DNA from: an uncultured Oscillospiraceae bacterium | GTDB lineage: Bacteria > Bacillota > Clostridia > Oscillospirales > Oscillospiraceae | Length of the DNA: 8,230 nucleotides | NCBI GenBank assembly: GCA_934660965.1 | Contig: CAKUIM010000045.1 | Span: 1 to 8,230, forward strand | Reading direction: 5' to 3' | Shown: piece after piece, positions 1-5,959 of the stretch | Layout of the letters: each line of letters starts with the position of its first letter | How positions within the stretch are numbered: position 1 is the first letter of the stretch | Notes under the pieces: model-generated | What the model was told of the DNA's origin: nothing | The model's input: the letters and a program-made list of their open reading frames with translations, nothing else | The model's database searches: none | Made by a program: the position numbers and the translations under genes

Positions 1-72
1 TACGGCCTGTTCTCCTCCTGCTGCGGCGGCGGCCACGGCGTCACCACCCTCATCGAGAACCTGCGCCGCTAA
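1..72 (+). CDS. Thiolase-like acyltransferase, C-terminal end only
   Basis: An open frame enters from the left edge and ends at TAA (70-72), giving 23 residues. They include SSCCGGGHG followed by a VTTLIENL tail. The C-x-G-G-G-x-G pattern followed by a short hydrophobic strand and I-E-x-L is how thiolases (acetyl-CoA acetyltransferases) end, and the Cys-x-Gly is the family's second catalytic cysteine. A thiolase would cleave acetoacetyl-CoA to two acetyl-CoA, which is the product made by the BKACE encoded 118 bases downstream on the same strand. Start, length and N-terminal catalytic cysteine lie outside the window. A KAS III-like condensing enzyme is a weaker alternative. Confidence 0.6.
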   Translation, partial: YGLFSSCCGGGHGVTTLIENLRR

Positions 73-99
73 GGGCGGGCTCCCTTACATCGCAATCAA

Positions 100-133
100 C
101 AGGCGCTCCTGCCCATTTGGGCGGGAGCGCCTG
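100..133 (+). other. Strong intergenic hairpin without a U-tract
   Basis: CAGGCGCTCCTGCCC (100-114) pairs with GGGCGGGAGCGCCTG (119-133) around a four-base loop. It is a 15-bp stem with a single G-U position. The bases after it (CTGAGAAGATTC) contain no T run, so it does not look like an ordinary intrinsic terminator. It lies between the thiolase-like end and the BKACE start. It could slow or attenuate read-through, stabilise a processed mRNA end, or act as a Rho-assisted stop. Confidence 0.5.
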
Positions 134-190
134 CTGAGAAGATTCATATCCTGAAAAATCCGGTCAAGACCGCAAAAGGAGACGAAAAAT

Positions 191-1048
191 ATGAAGAAAC
201 TGCTCATTTCCGCCGCCATCACCGGCACCGCCGGCTCCAAGGAGCTGTCCCCCTATATCCCCATCACTGCCGAGGAGATCGCCGAGGAGGCTGTGGCCGT
301 TGCCAAGGCCGGCGCCTCTATGGTCCATATCCACGTCCACGACAAGGACGGCAAGCCCACCATGGAAGCCGGGTATTTCCGGGATGCCTTTGAGGCCGTG
401 AAGGAGGCCACCGAGAAGGCCGGGGTGGACATCATCGTCAACCTGACCACCTCCGGTGGCTCCAAGGACACCGAGGAGCGCCTTGCCCACCTCAAGGCCC
501 TGCGCCCCGAGGTGTGCTCCTACGACGCCGGCACCTTCAACTGGGGCCTGGGCGCCATCTTCGAAAACAGCCCCGACTTCCTGGTTCAGTGCGGCAAGCT
601 CACCCAGGAGCTGGACATCAAGCCCGAGATCGAGGTCTTTGACTACGGCATGCTGGGCAATGCCATTGCCTACGCCAAGTACGGCGTCCTCAAGACCCCC
701 GCTCACGTACAGTTCGTGCTGGGCGTGGTGGGCGCCATGGAGGGCAGCGTTGAGAACCTGCAGTACCTCCACAGCAAGCTGCCCGAGGGCTGGACCTGGA
801 GCGTCACCGGCATCGGCAAGGATCATCTGCCCATGCTCCTCACCGGCCTTGCCCTGGGCGCCGACGGCGTGCGCGTGGGCCTGGAGGACAACCTCTACCT
901 GGAGCGCGGCGTGAAGGCCACCAACGTGCAGCTGGTGGAGCGGGCCGCCGCCCTTGGCCGCCTGGTGGGCCGGGAGCCCGCCACCGCCGCCGAGGCCCGG
1001 GAGATGCTGGGCATCACCCGCCGGTCCCTCGCGGAGTACAAGGGCTAA
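191..1048 (+). CDS. Beta-keto acid cleavage enzyme (BKACE, DUF849 family)
   Basis: 285 residues, the usual length for the family. BKACE enzymes are zinc-dependent TIM barrels that condense a beta-keto acid with acetyl-CoA and split it into acetoacetyl-CoA and a new acyl-CoA. The best-known member is 3-keto-5-aminohexanoate cleavage enzyme (Kce) of lysine fermentation; others act on dehydrocarnitine. Visible hallmarks are an N-terminal strand with SAAITGT and SPYIPIT, the metal-binding HIHVHD (His46, His48), a TTSGG loop (86-90) and RVGLEDN (228-234), whose Arg228, Glu232 and Asp233 match the family's conserved Arg/Glu/Asp. The start is supported by AGGAG at 177-181, nine bases before ATG. The first-loop segment (TAGSKEL, 13-19) differs from the usual TGA-E or TGSIHTP forms, so the substrate cannot be assigned. 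It lies in a probable catabolic unit with a thiolase and a beta-hydroxy acid dehydrogenase. Confidence 0.93.
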   Translation: MKKLLISAAITGTAGSKELSPYIPITAEEIAEEAVAVAKAGASMVHIHVHDKDGKPTMEAGYFRDAFEAVKEATEKAGVDIIVNLTTSGGSKDTEERLAHLKALRPEVCSYDAGTFNWGLGAIFENSPDFLVQCGKLTQELDIKPEIEVFDYGMLGNAIAYAKYGVLKTPAHVQFVLGVVGAMEGSVENLQYLHSKLPEGWTWSVTGIGKDHLPMLLTGLALGADGVRVGLEDNLYLERGVKATNVQLVERAAALGRLVGREPATAAEAREMLGITRRSLAEYKG

Positions 1049-1132
1049 GCGTACCGCCCTTTGCACCACCCGCATATCCCCTAAGTTCACATTCCCCCGA
1101 ACGGCACCTTTGAAAAAAGACGCTTCGGCGGC

Positions 1133-1168
1133 AACAGGGCACGGCAAATTCTGCCGTGCCCTGTTTTT
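1133..1168 (+). terminator. Intrinsic terminator after the BKACE gene
   Basis: AACAGGGCACGGCA (1133-1146) pairs perfectly with TGCCGTGCCCTGTT (1152-1165) around the loop AATTC and runs into TTTTT (1164-1168). It lies 85 bases after the BKACE stop. The sequence from 1169 to 1239, up to the dehydrogenase, holds small GC hairpins around 1190-1215 and a ribosome binding site. I see no convincing promoter there, so the dehydrogenase may depend on read-through. Confidence 0.85.
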
Positions 1169-1239
1169 ATAGCCGTTTCTGCGGCCTTTGCCCCATGCCG
1201 GGGCGCGGCGCGCCCCCATTCAGGAAAGGAATGACGCTT

Positions 1240-2202
1240 ATGAATCCACAGGATATCCGCACCGTCGCCTGTATCGGCGGCGGCACCATCGGCTCGGGCT
1301 GGGCGGTGGCCTTTGCCATGAACGGCCTGTCCGTCAGCCTCTATGACGTCAGCGAAGCAGCCCTTGCCGCCGCCCGCGCCGCCATTGAGCGCAGCGCCGC
1401 CACTCTGGAGCGGTGCGCCGTGGTGGACGGCCCGGGCCGTGCGGCGCTTCTGGGCCGCATCTCCTATACCGCCGACCTGCAATCCGCCCTGGAGCGGGCG
1501 GACTACATCCAGGAGTCCGTCCCGGAGACCCTTTCCATCAAGCACCAGATCGTGGCGGCGGTGGAGGAGTACGCCCCCGTGACCGCCATCTTCGGCAGCT
1601 CCACCTCCCGCATGCGCATCAGCGACATCTGCGCCAACGCCGCCCACCGGGAGCGCTACATCGGCGCCCACCCCTACAATCCGCCCCATCTGGTGCCCCT
1701 GGTGGAGATTTCCCGGGGCCCGGACACGTCGGAGGAGACCGCCCGCACCGCCTGCGACTTCTTCAAGCGCATCCGCAAAGAGCCCATCCTGTTGAAAAAG
1801 GAGAGCCTGGGCTTTGTGGCCAACCGCTATCAGGCGGTGCTGGACCGGGAGATTGCCGACCTGGTGGGCCGGGGCGTGGTGTCGCTGGAGGACGCCAACC
1901 GCGCCATCACTTATGGCCCGGGCTTCCGCTATGCCGTGATGGGCCCCTCCCTGGTGTACGACCTCGGAAGCCCCACCGGCCTGCGGGGCCTGATGGCCAA
2001 CATGGCGGGCAGCGGCATCAACCTTCTGGAGGACGTGGCAAACTGGACGGTGGACCCCAACCCGACGGACCCCACCTATCTCGACCAGGTGGACGCCATG
2101 CGCGCCGCCCTGCCCGGCGGCGCCGGCGCCTCCCGGGAGAGTGCCTGCCAGTGGAGGGATGAGATGCTCATTGCCCAGCTCCGGCTGCACAACATGATTT
2201 GA
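1240..2202 (+). CDS. 3-hydroxyacyl-CoA dehydrogenase family protein, carnitine-dehydrogenase-like
   Basis: 320 residues. An N-terminal Rossmann domain carries GGGTIGSG (13-20), and an acidic residue ends the second strand (YD, Asp36), as in NAD-dependent enzymes. The catalytic core has IQESVPE (90-96), GSSTS (119-123), the histidine motif GAHPYNPPHLVPLVE (142-156; His144, Glu156) and GFVANRYQ (191-198; Asn195). The C-terminal helical domain has GPGFRYAVMGP (226-236). The IGSGW start and the GPGFRY-x-x-MG segment resemble L-carnitine 3-dehydrogenase more than fatty-acid 3-hydroxyacyl-CoA dehydrogenases. The likely reaction is NAD-dependent oxidation of a free beta-hydroxy acid to the beta-keto acid that the upstream BKACE could cleave. 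ATG 1240 is chosen because AGGAAAGGA (1222-1230) sits nine bases ahead; the in-frame ATG at 1231 abuts that site. L-gulonate dehydrogenase-like activity is an alternative. Confidence 0.9.
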   Translation: MNPQDIRTVACIGGGTIGSGWAVAFAMNGLSVSLYDVSEAALAAARAAIERSAATLERCAVVDGPGRAALLGRISYTADLQSALERADYIQESVPETLSIKHQIVAAVEEYAPVTAIFGSSTSRMRISDICANAAHRERYIGAHPYNPPHLVPLVEISRGPDTSEETARTACDFFKRIRKEPILLKKESLGFVANRYQAVLDREIADLVGRGVVSLEDANRAITYGPGFRYAVMGPSLVYDLGSPTGLRGLMANMAGSGINLLEDVANWTVDPNPTDPTYLDQVDAMRAALPGGAGASRESACQWRDEMLIAQLRLHNMI

Positions 2203-2214
2203 ATCGGGAAAAAT

Positions 2215-2254
2215 CCGCAAAAGCCCCCCGGCCACAGCCGGGGGGCTTTTGCGG
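2215..2254. terminator. Perfect 18-bp hairpin, likely bidirectional terminator
   Basis: CCGCAAAAGCCCCCCGGC (2215-2232) pairs perfectly with GCCGGGGGGCTTTTGCGG (2237-2254) around CACA. It starts 12 bases after the dehydrogenase stop and also lies just past the end of the opposing reductase remnant. The A and T runs are inside the stem (2219-2222 and 2247-2250), so each transcript gets a short T run following the GC core. It can serve the converging transcripts from both sides. Confidence 0.85.
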
Positions 2255-2272
2255 CATAAAGCTGATGTGCGC

Positions 2273-2467
2273 TTAGAACACGCGGGCCTTGCTGCTTGCC
2301 TCCCGCATGCCGTCGGCAATCTGGCCGGCACTGCTGGCATCGCCCGCGGTGGTCGCGGTCTCGCCCGTCACGGCGGCCTTGCCGGTGAAGCTTGCCATGT
2401 TGATGCCCATGGAGGGCATGACGATGCGGCTTTTCAGCGCCAGGGCGTCAATGCGGCCCCGGAAAAG
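2273..2467 (-). pseudogene. Internally deleted Old Yellow Enzyme/enoate reductase remnant
   Basis: The frame, ending at TAA (2273-2275), reads 64 residues. The first part contains LFRGRID and then LALKSRIVMPSMGINMA, which is the opening of Old Yellow Enzyme-type flavin oxidoreductases (LF-x-P-I-x-I-x-x-L-x-LKNRIVM-x-PMG). About 17 residues later the frame continues as GDASSAGQIADGMREA, then SSKARVF and stop. This resembles the last strand and helix of the NAD/FAD domain in the long (about 640-680 residue) enoate and 2,4-dienoyl-CoA reductases. Almost the whole enzyme is therefore missing, with reading frame preserved across the junction. No start codon precedes the homology before the upstream in-frame TGA (2507-2509); the first ATG is at residue 17. 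It follows the EthD-like gene on the same strand and was probably once its operon partner. A 48-residue peptide from that ATG cannot be excluded. Confidence 0.72.
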
Positions 2468-2498
2468 CCGTGTTTTACAGCTTATGACCTGCGCCCCC

Positions 2499-3317
2499 TC
2501 AGCCCATCAGGTCCTGGGCCTTGCCCGGGTCGATAAGGATGTTGCGCCACTCGCCGATGACCTGGCCCCGGGGGTCCTGGGTGTAGATCATGCTGGCGTA
2601 TTGCACGCCGGGCTTGAGGCCGGCGGCGGCGGGATTGCGGGCGTACTCCGGCAGGCCCAGCTCGGTAAAGCGCCAGAAACGGTTAGGCTGGAGGGGGCAG
2701 TCCGCGTCCACATTCACCCGCAGGGGCTTCCAGGTCTGGTAATGGCGGTGGCCCAGGCGCTTGGTGATGCGCCCTTCCCGGACGTGGTGGCCCAGGTACC
2801 AATCCTCACCCTCCTCGAAGGTGAACTTGGGGTCGTAGTTGAACATGTAGATGTCCATGAAGGTGTCGTCCCGGTCGGTATCCAGCATGGTGCCGGGGGT
2901 GTAGCGGCCGGGGTGGTTGATGTACTTATACTGCTGAACGGGAATGTCACGCAGCAGGTCGTACTGGGGCTTTTCGTCGAGCATCACGCACTCCAGCTCC
3001 CGGAAGCCGGGCACACCCTGGGCGCCGCTGCGCCAGAAGTCGGGGTTGCCCACCGTGGCGGCAAGGCAGGACTCCATGTCCTTGAATACAAGCTCGGAGA
3101 GTCGGTCGAACCGGTCATAGGGGTCGAAGGACCACATGCTGATGGGGGGCAGGGCCTTCCAGCTGCGGTAGCCGATCACGCCCGGCAGGGCGCGGGCAGC
3201 GGGCACATGCTCCTCCAGGTACCACTTTTCGCACGCCTCCGCGGACACATCCTTGGGATAGCTGAACATGTGGACGAAGCGGACAGGCCCGCGGCCATAG
3301 GAAAAGGTGAAGCTCAT
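2499..3317 (-). CDS. Tandem EthD-like (dimeric alpha-beta barrel) protein
   Basis: 272 residues built from two similar halves. Half one (about 13-115) has RFVHMFSYP, EKWYLEEHVP (30-39), GYRSWKAL (49-56) and a later FDRLSELVF. Half two (about 153-265) has MDIYMFNYDP, EDWYLGHHVR (171-180), RHYQTWKPL (191-199) and NRFWRFTEL. The shared W-Y-L-x-x-H-V and W-K-x-L signatures at matching spacing suggest duplication of an EthD-type ferredoxin-like domain. EthD-type domains usually work as dimers, and a fused pair would form the barrel in one chain. There is no signal peptide or membrane segment, so it is probably cytosolic. AGGAGG (3326-3331) lies eight bases before ATG 3317; the nearer-upstream ATG is out of frame. 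Its gene precedes an enoate-reductase remnant, hinting at a lost role in degrading small unsaturated or aromatic acids. The reaction is unknown. Confidence 0.8.
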   Translation of the reverse strand: MSFTFSYGRGPVRFVHMFSYPKDVSAEACEKWYLEEHVPAARALPGVIGYRSWKALPPISMWSFDPYDRFDRLSELVFKDMESCLAATVGNPDFWRSGAQGVPGFRELECVMLDEKPQYDLLRDIPVQQYKYINHPGRYTPGTMLDTDRDDTFMDIYMFNYDPKFTFEEGEDWYLGHHVREGRITKRLGHRHYQTWKPLRVNVDADCPLQPNRFWRFTELGLPEYARNPAAAGLKPGVQYASMIYTQDPRGQVIGEWRNILIDPGKAQDLMG

Positions 3318-3340
3318 GAATCATACCTCCTAATTGTTGA

Positions 3341-3372
3341 TTGGAAGAGAGTTTGGAAGAAGAATTTTGGAA
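3341..3372 (-). repeat. Three TTGGAA repeats in the EthD-gene leader
   Basis: TTGGAA (TTCCAA on the transcribed - strand) occurs at 3341-3346, 3353-3358 and 3367-3372, at 12- and 14-base steps. It lies inside the roughly 90-base leader between the promoter at 3415-3443 and the EthD-like start. The leader is A/T- and purine-rich, unlike its GC-rich surroundings. The repeats could bind a regulator, or the stretch may simply be low complexity. Confidence 0.35.
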
Positions 3373-3414
3373 AAACAGGAGAGACAAAACGGAGGGTTTT
3401 CGACTTACAAAATG

Positions 3415-3443
3415 AGTATAACACAGGAATTATCATAACTCAA
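3415..3443 (-). promoter_or_regulatory. Sigma-A-type promoter for the EthD-like gene
   Basis: Read on the - strand, TTGAGT (3438-3443) is followed by exactly 17 bases and then TATACT (3415-3420). That is four of six and five of six consensus matches in an AT-rich island. Transcription would begin near 3408 and give a leader of about 90 bases. Confidence 0.7.
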
Positions 3444-3492
3444 TAAAAAACGCCGCGATTCAAGGACAGATAATCGTCAAAAGAGAAACCGA

Positions 3493-3599
3493 CTCCGGCA
3501 CGGGCCGTCGGCCCTGCGCCGGGAGGCAGGAATGCCGGAGCGATAGGCGGGGCGGCAAAGCGGCAGCCCAACCGGCGCATTGCTGCGCTCCGGCCTATC
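3493..3599. repeat. Hairpin-rich intergenic stretch downstream of spoIIP
   Basis: Several inverted repeats are nested or compete. CTCCGGCA (3493-3500) pairs with TGCCGGAG (3533-3540), enclosing GGGCC-GTC-GGCCC (3502-3514). GATAGGC (3542-3548) pairs with GCCTATC (3593-3599), enclosing GCGCA-TTGC-TGCGC (3575-3588). The right arm overlaps the last codon and stop of spoIIP. There is no clear T run in either direction, so it is not a standard terminator. It may protect the spoIIP mRNA end or be a copy of a dispersed palindromic repeat. No gene is seen in 3444-3594. Confidence 0.5.
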
Positions 3600-4767
3600 C
3601 CAAGGTGTCCGCCGCTGTCTGGGCGAAGAGCCGGGCGGCGGTGATGGCTTCCTGCAGGGTGTTCCCGTGGGAGCCCACCTCCACCAGGATAGCCCCGGTG
3701 TTCATCTGCTGGTTAAAGCGGGAGGAGCGCAGTACAATGGGCCGGGCCAGGGTGCCGTGCCGGTCGGTCAGGGCCCGCTGGAGCCCCACCGCCATGGAGA
3801 GGTTTTGCCGCCAGTTTTTGTGCTTCTGCCCTCCGGCGTCCGTCCCCACCACCATCATGACCTGGGCACAGTCCTCCACCGTCCCGGCGGCCGTCTTGTA
3901 GACCGTCCCATCTGTTCCGGCCAGGGCGTCCCGGTGGACGTCCAGCACCAGCTGGATAGAGGGGTACTGCTCCAGGATGGCCTCGATGCCCTGGGCGGAC
4001 CGGCCGTAGGCCCCGGAGTAGACCGGGTAGTCGTAGAGGGTTTCATCGTGGATGACCTCCAGCTCCGCCGCCTCGAACACCTCACGCATCTCCTCGCCGA
4101 TGCGGATCATGTTGAACCTGGGGTCGGTGGTGCGGTAGGCGTCGCTCTCGGTGTAGATGTCGGCGCCGTCCATGGTGTAGCTCTCGGTGGTGTGGGAGTG
4201 GTAGATGAGCACCTGGGGTCCGGCGGAGTCCTTTAGGCCGAGCTTGGGTGCCGCCGCGGCCAGAGCCTGAATATCGAGAGAATAATCGGTATAATTATAA
4301 ATACAGATGCCGTCGGCGCTGACGTACCGGCTGGAGGAGCCGGGCACCATGGTCCGGGGGATGATGGAGTCCGGCGCGGTGGTCTCGGTGGGGAGGGGCT
4401 GGCTCTCGATGGGGGCCGAGGGCGCGGCGGAGGGGGGCGTCAGGATGGGCTGGGAGGACTGCTCCGGCGCCTGGCTTTCCTCGCTGTCCTCCGGCCACGG
4501 CCAGGCGGCGAGACCGGCAGAGAGCAGGGAGGACTGCCCTGCGGCCAGCCGTGCAAGGCCGGTGAGGCCCTGTTGCCCGGTGTCGCCCAGCTCCCAGCGC
4601 AGCAGCCCGGCGGCGTCCGCGCTGCCGCCCAGGGCGGGGACGTTTCGGGCGGCGGCGCCGAAGTCGGCGGTCATCCACAAAAGCCATAGGGCGGCCATGG
4701 CCGCGAAGAGCGCCGCGCCCCGGCGCAGGGTGCGCGCAAGGCGCGAAATCGTCCGGTTCTTTTGCAT
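3595..4767 (-). CDS. spoIIP: Stage II sporulation protein P (SpoIIP)
   Basis: 390 residues, close to the usual size. SpoIIP is a membrane-anchored peptidoglycan hydrolase (amidase and endopeptidase) that works with SpoIID and SpoIIM to thin septal wall during forespore engulfment. Layout: a basic N-terminus, one membrane segment (about 16-33, AALFAAMAALWLLW), a Pro/Ser/Thr/Glu-rich spacer (about 90-142), then the catalytic domain. Visible signatures are IYHSHTTESY (188-197, with His190 and His192), LDVHRDA (275-281, His278), KNWRQN (317-322) and the closing GAILVEVGSHGNTL with Glu363. ATG 4767 is preferred over in-frame TTG 4785 because GAGGTG (4774-4779) is well spaced and the TTG lies right beside a probable sigma-E -10 element. 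In many Firmicutes the gene follows gpr; here it follows azlCD across a terminator, so it is probably transcribed alone. Confidence 0.96.
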   Translation of the reverse strand: MQKNRTISRLARTLRRGAALFAAMAALWLLWMTADFGAAARNVPALGGSADAAGLLRWELGDTGQQGLTGLARLAAGQSSLLSAGLAAWPWPEDSEESQAPEQSSQPILTPPSAAPSAPIESQPLPTETTAPDSIIPRTMVPGSSSRYVSADGICIYNYTDYSLDIQALAAAAPKLGLKDSAGPQVLIYHSHTTESYTMDGADIYTESDAYRTTDPRFNMIRIGEEMREVFEAAELEVIHDETLYDYPVYSGAYGRSAQGIEAILEQYPSIQLVLDVHRDALAGTDGTVYKTAAGTVEDCAQVMMVVGTDAGGQKHKNWRQNLSMAVGLQRALTDRHGTLARPIVLRSSRFNQQMNTGAILVEVGSHGNTLQEAITAARLFAQTAADTLG

Positions 4768-4785
4768 TGCATTCACCTCGGACAA

Positions 4786-4814
4786 ACTCTATGCGCCCGC
4801 CCCCGCCGATATGC
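4786..4814 (-). promoter_or_regulatory. Sigma-E-like promoter of spoIIP
   Basis: On the - strand, GCATATC (4808-4814) is followed by 14 bases and CATAGAGT (4786-4793). This matches the mother-cell sigma-E pattern (about KMATATT, 14-15 bases, CATACAHT) at 6 of 7 and 6 of 8 positions. The -10 element ends 18 bases before ATG 4767, leaving a short leader holding GAGGTG. In Bacillus subtilis spoIIP is a known sigma-E target, so element and gene agree. Confidence 0.65.
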
Positions 4815-4820
4815 CAGGGC

Positions 4821-4856
4821 AGAAAAAGAGCGCCCCCTCCGCATGGGAGGGGGCGC
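4821..4856 (-). terminator. Intrinsic terminator of azlCD
   Basis: GCGCCCCCTCC (4830-4840) pairs perfectly with GGAGGGGGCGC (4846-4856). On the - strand the stem is followed by TCTTTTTCT (complement of 4821-4829). It begins ten bases after the azlD stop and separates azlCD from spoIIP. Confidence 0.9.
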
Positions 4857-4866
4857 CGGGAGCGCG

Positions 4867-5196
4867 TCATACAAAGACCGCTTGTACCAGAATCATGTAC
4901 AGCACGGTGCCGCCCACGATGGACAGCATGTTGTTGTGCCGCCAGGCGTGGATGGCGGCCACCGCCGCGCAGGCGATCAAGGCGGGAGCCCAGCCTGCGG
5001 GGGAGGTAAAGGTCACGTCCTTCAGGCAGTAGACGATGAGCATGGCGATCACCGCCGGGGGCAGGTACTTGCCCAGGTAGAGCACCACCGCCGGCGGCTT
5101 GCCGCCCCGGCAGAAGAGCAGGAAGGGCAGCACCCGGGTGAGAAAGGTCACAAGGGCCATCACGGCGATGGCGGCAACGGCGTGCGCGCAGTTCAC
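4867..5196 (-). CDS. azlD: AzlD-type branched-chain amino acid exporter subunit
   Basis: 109 very hydrophobic residues forming about four membrane helices, standard for the small AzlD subunit. The first helix carries the family motif TFLTRVLPFLLF (17-28), and YLGKYLPPAVIAML (40-53) is also typical. AzlC and AzlD together export branched-chain amino acids and analogues such as 4-azaleucine across the cytoplasmic membrane. The start is GTG, overlapping the azlC stop as GTGA (5193-5196). Its ribosome binding site GGAGG (5206-5210) lies inside the end of azlC, so the two are translationally coupled and probably made in equal amounts. Confidence 0.92.
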   Translation of the reverse strand: MNCAHAVAAIAVMALVTFLTRVLPFLLFCRGGKPPAVVLYLGKYLPPAVIAMLIVYCLKDVTFTSPAGWAPALIACAAVAAIHAWRHNNMLSIVGGTVLYMILVQAVFV

Positions 5197-5921
5197 AGCG
5201 GCTCACCTCCCTTCGCAGAGGCACCGGCGGTCTCTCTGCCGGTGAGAGGGCCCCGGGCCAGCAGCAGCCCCGCCACCAGAATACCCAGGGCGGGGATGAG
5301 GAAGCGCCCGCCCTCGCCCCCCATGAGCAGCAGGCACACCAGGGTGCCCGCCGCCCCCAGCAGGGCGGGGAAATGGGAGGACGCCGCACGCCACTGGTCC
5401 ACCGCGATGACGATGAACAGCGCCGTCATGGCAAACTCGATGCCGCTGGTGTTGATGGTGATGAGGGACCCGGCCACCGAGCCGATGAGGGAGCCGGCCA
5501 CCCAGTAGAGGTGGTCGAGCAGGGCGATGGTGAAGTAGAAATCCTTCTCGTTCACGCCCTCCGGCGGCCGAATGCCGGCCAGCAGGGCATAGGTCTCGTC
5601 GGTGAGGGAGAAAATCATATACACCTTGCGCCGGCCCATGCCGTTGAACTTTTCCAGCATGGAAAGGCCGTACACCAGGTGCCGGAAGTTGATGATCAGG
5701 GTCAGCAGCGCCACGTCGGGCAGCGACGCGTTGGAGGCGAGCAGGCTCACACCCAGATACTGGCCGCTGCCGGCGTACACGGCAAGGCTCATACCCACGG
5801 CCCAGAGGGGCCCGTAGCCAACGGCGGCAAGCATCCAGCCGAACACGATGCCGATGGACAGGTAGCCCATCAGTACGGGGATGGTGGGCGGGAAGGCGGC
5901 GGCCAGGGTTTTGCGGTTCAT
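5193..5921 (-). CDS. azlC: AzlC-type branched-chain amino acid exporter, large subunit
   Basis: 242 residues with many membrane helices. Family signatures are PVLMGYLSIGIVFG (15-28), AGSGQYLGVSLL (50-61), NFRHLVYGLSML (78-89), SLTDETYALL (105-114), LDHLYWVAGSLIG (135-147) and FIVIAVDQW (169-177). It forms the main channel of the AzlCD exporter of branched-chain amino acids. The start is not certain. ATG 5921 gives the usual MNRK N-terminus, while in-frame GTG 5933 directly abuts AAGGAA (5934-5939) and leaves no spacing for a ribosome; the 12-base gap from that site to the ATG is rather long. It has its own promoter, divergent from the lipid kinase, with palindromes over it. The C-terminal tail after about residue 224 is hydrophilic. 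Confidence 0.93.
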   Translation of the reverse strand: MNRKTLAAAFPPTIPVLMGYLSIGIVFGWMLAAVGYGPLWAVGMSLAVYAGSGQYLGVSLLASNASLPDVALLTLIINFRHLVYGLSMLEKFNGMGRRKVYMIFSLTDETYALLAGIRPPEGVNEKDFYFTIALLDHLYWVAGSLIGSVAGSLITINTSGIEFAMTALFIVIAVDQWRAASSHFPALLGAAGTLVCLLLMGGEGGRFLIPALGILVAGLLLARGPLTGRETAGASAKGGEPL

Positions 5922-5959
5922 GGGGGATTCCACTTCCTTGCGGATCAGTTTTCCACATA

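Noticed and set aside
1190..1215. Small GC hairpins between the terminator and the dehydrogenase
   Set aside because: Stems are only five base pairs (GCCCC/GGGGC and GGCGC/GCGCC), within chance expectation for this composition.
164..1219. Long antisense open frame (351 codons) over the BKACE gene
   Set aside because: It is low-complexity Gly/Ala/Leu/His protein with no recognisable domain, opposite a clearly conserved gene. It is a by-product of GC-rich third codon positions.
1087..2340. Antisense open frame over the dehydrogenase
   Set aside because: It runs through two terminators and has biased composition and no family motif, while the opposite strand encodes a full dehydrogenase.
2289..3446. 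Plus-strand open frame of 385 codons
   Set aside because: It is antisense to the EthD-like gene, which has an AGGAGG site, a promoter and two recognisable repeats. The plus-strand frame has none of these.
4768..4785. TTG start adding six residues to SpoIIP
   Set aside because: It has no ribosome binding site and sits immediately beside the probable sigma-E -10 element. ATG 4767 has a well-spaced GAGGTG.
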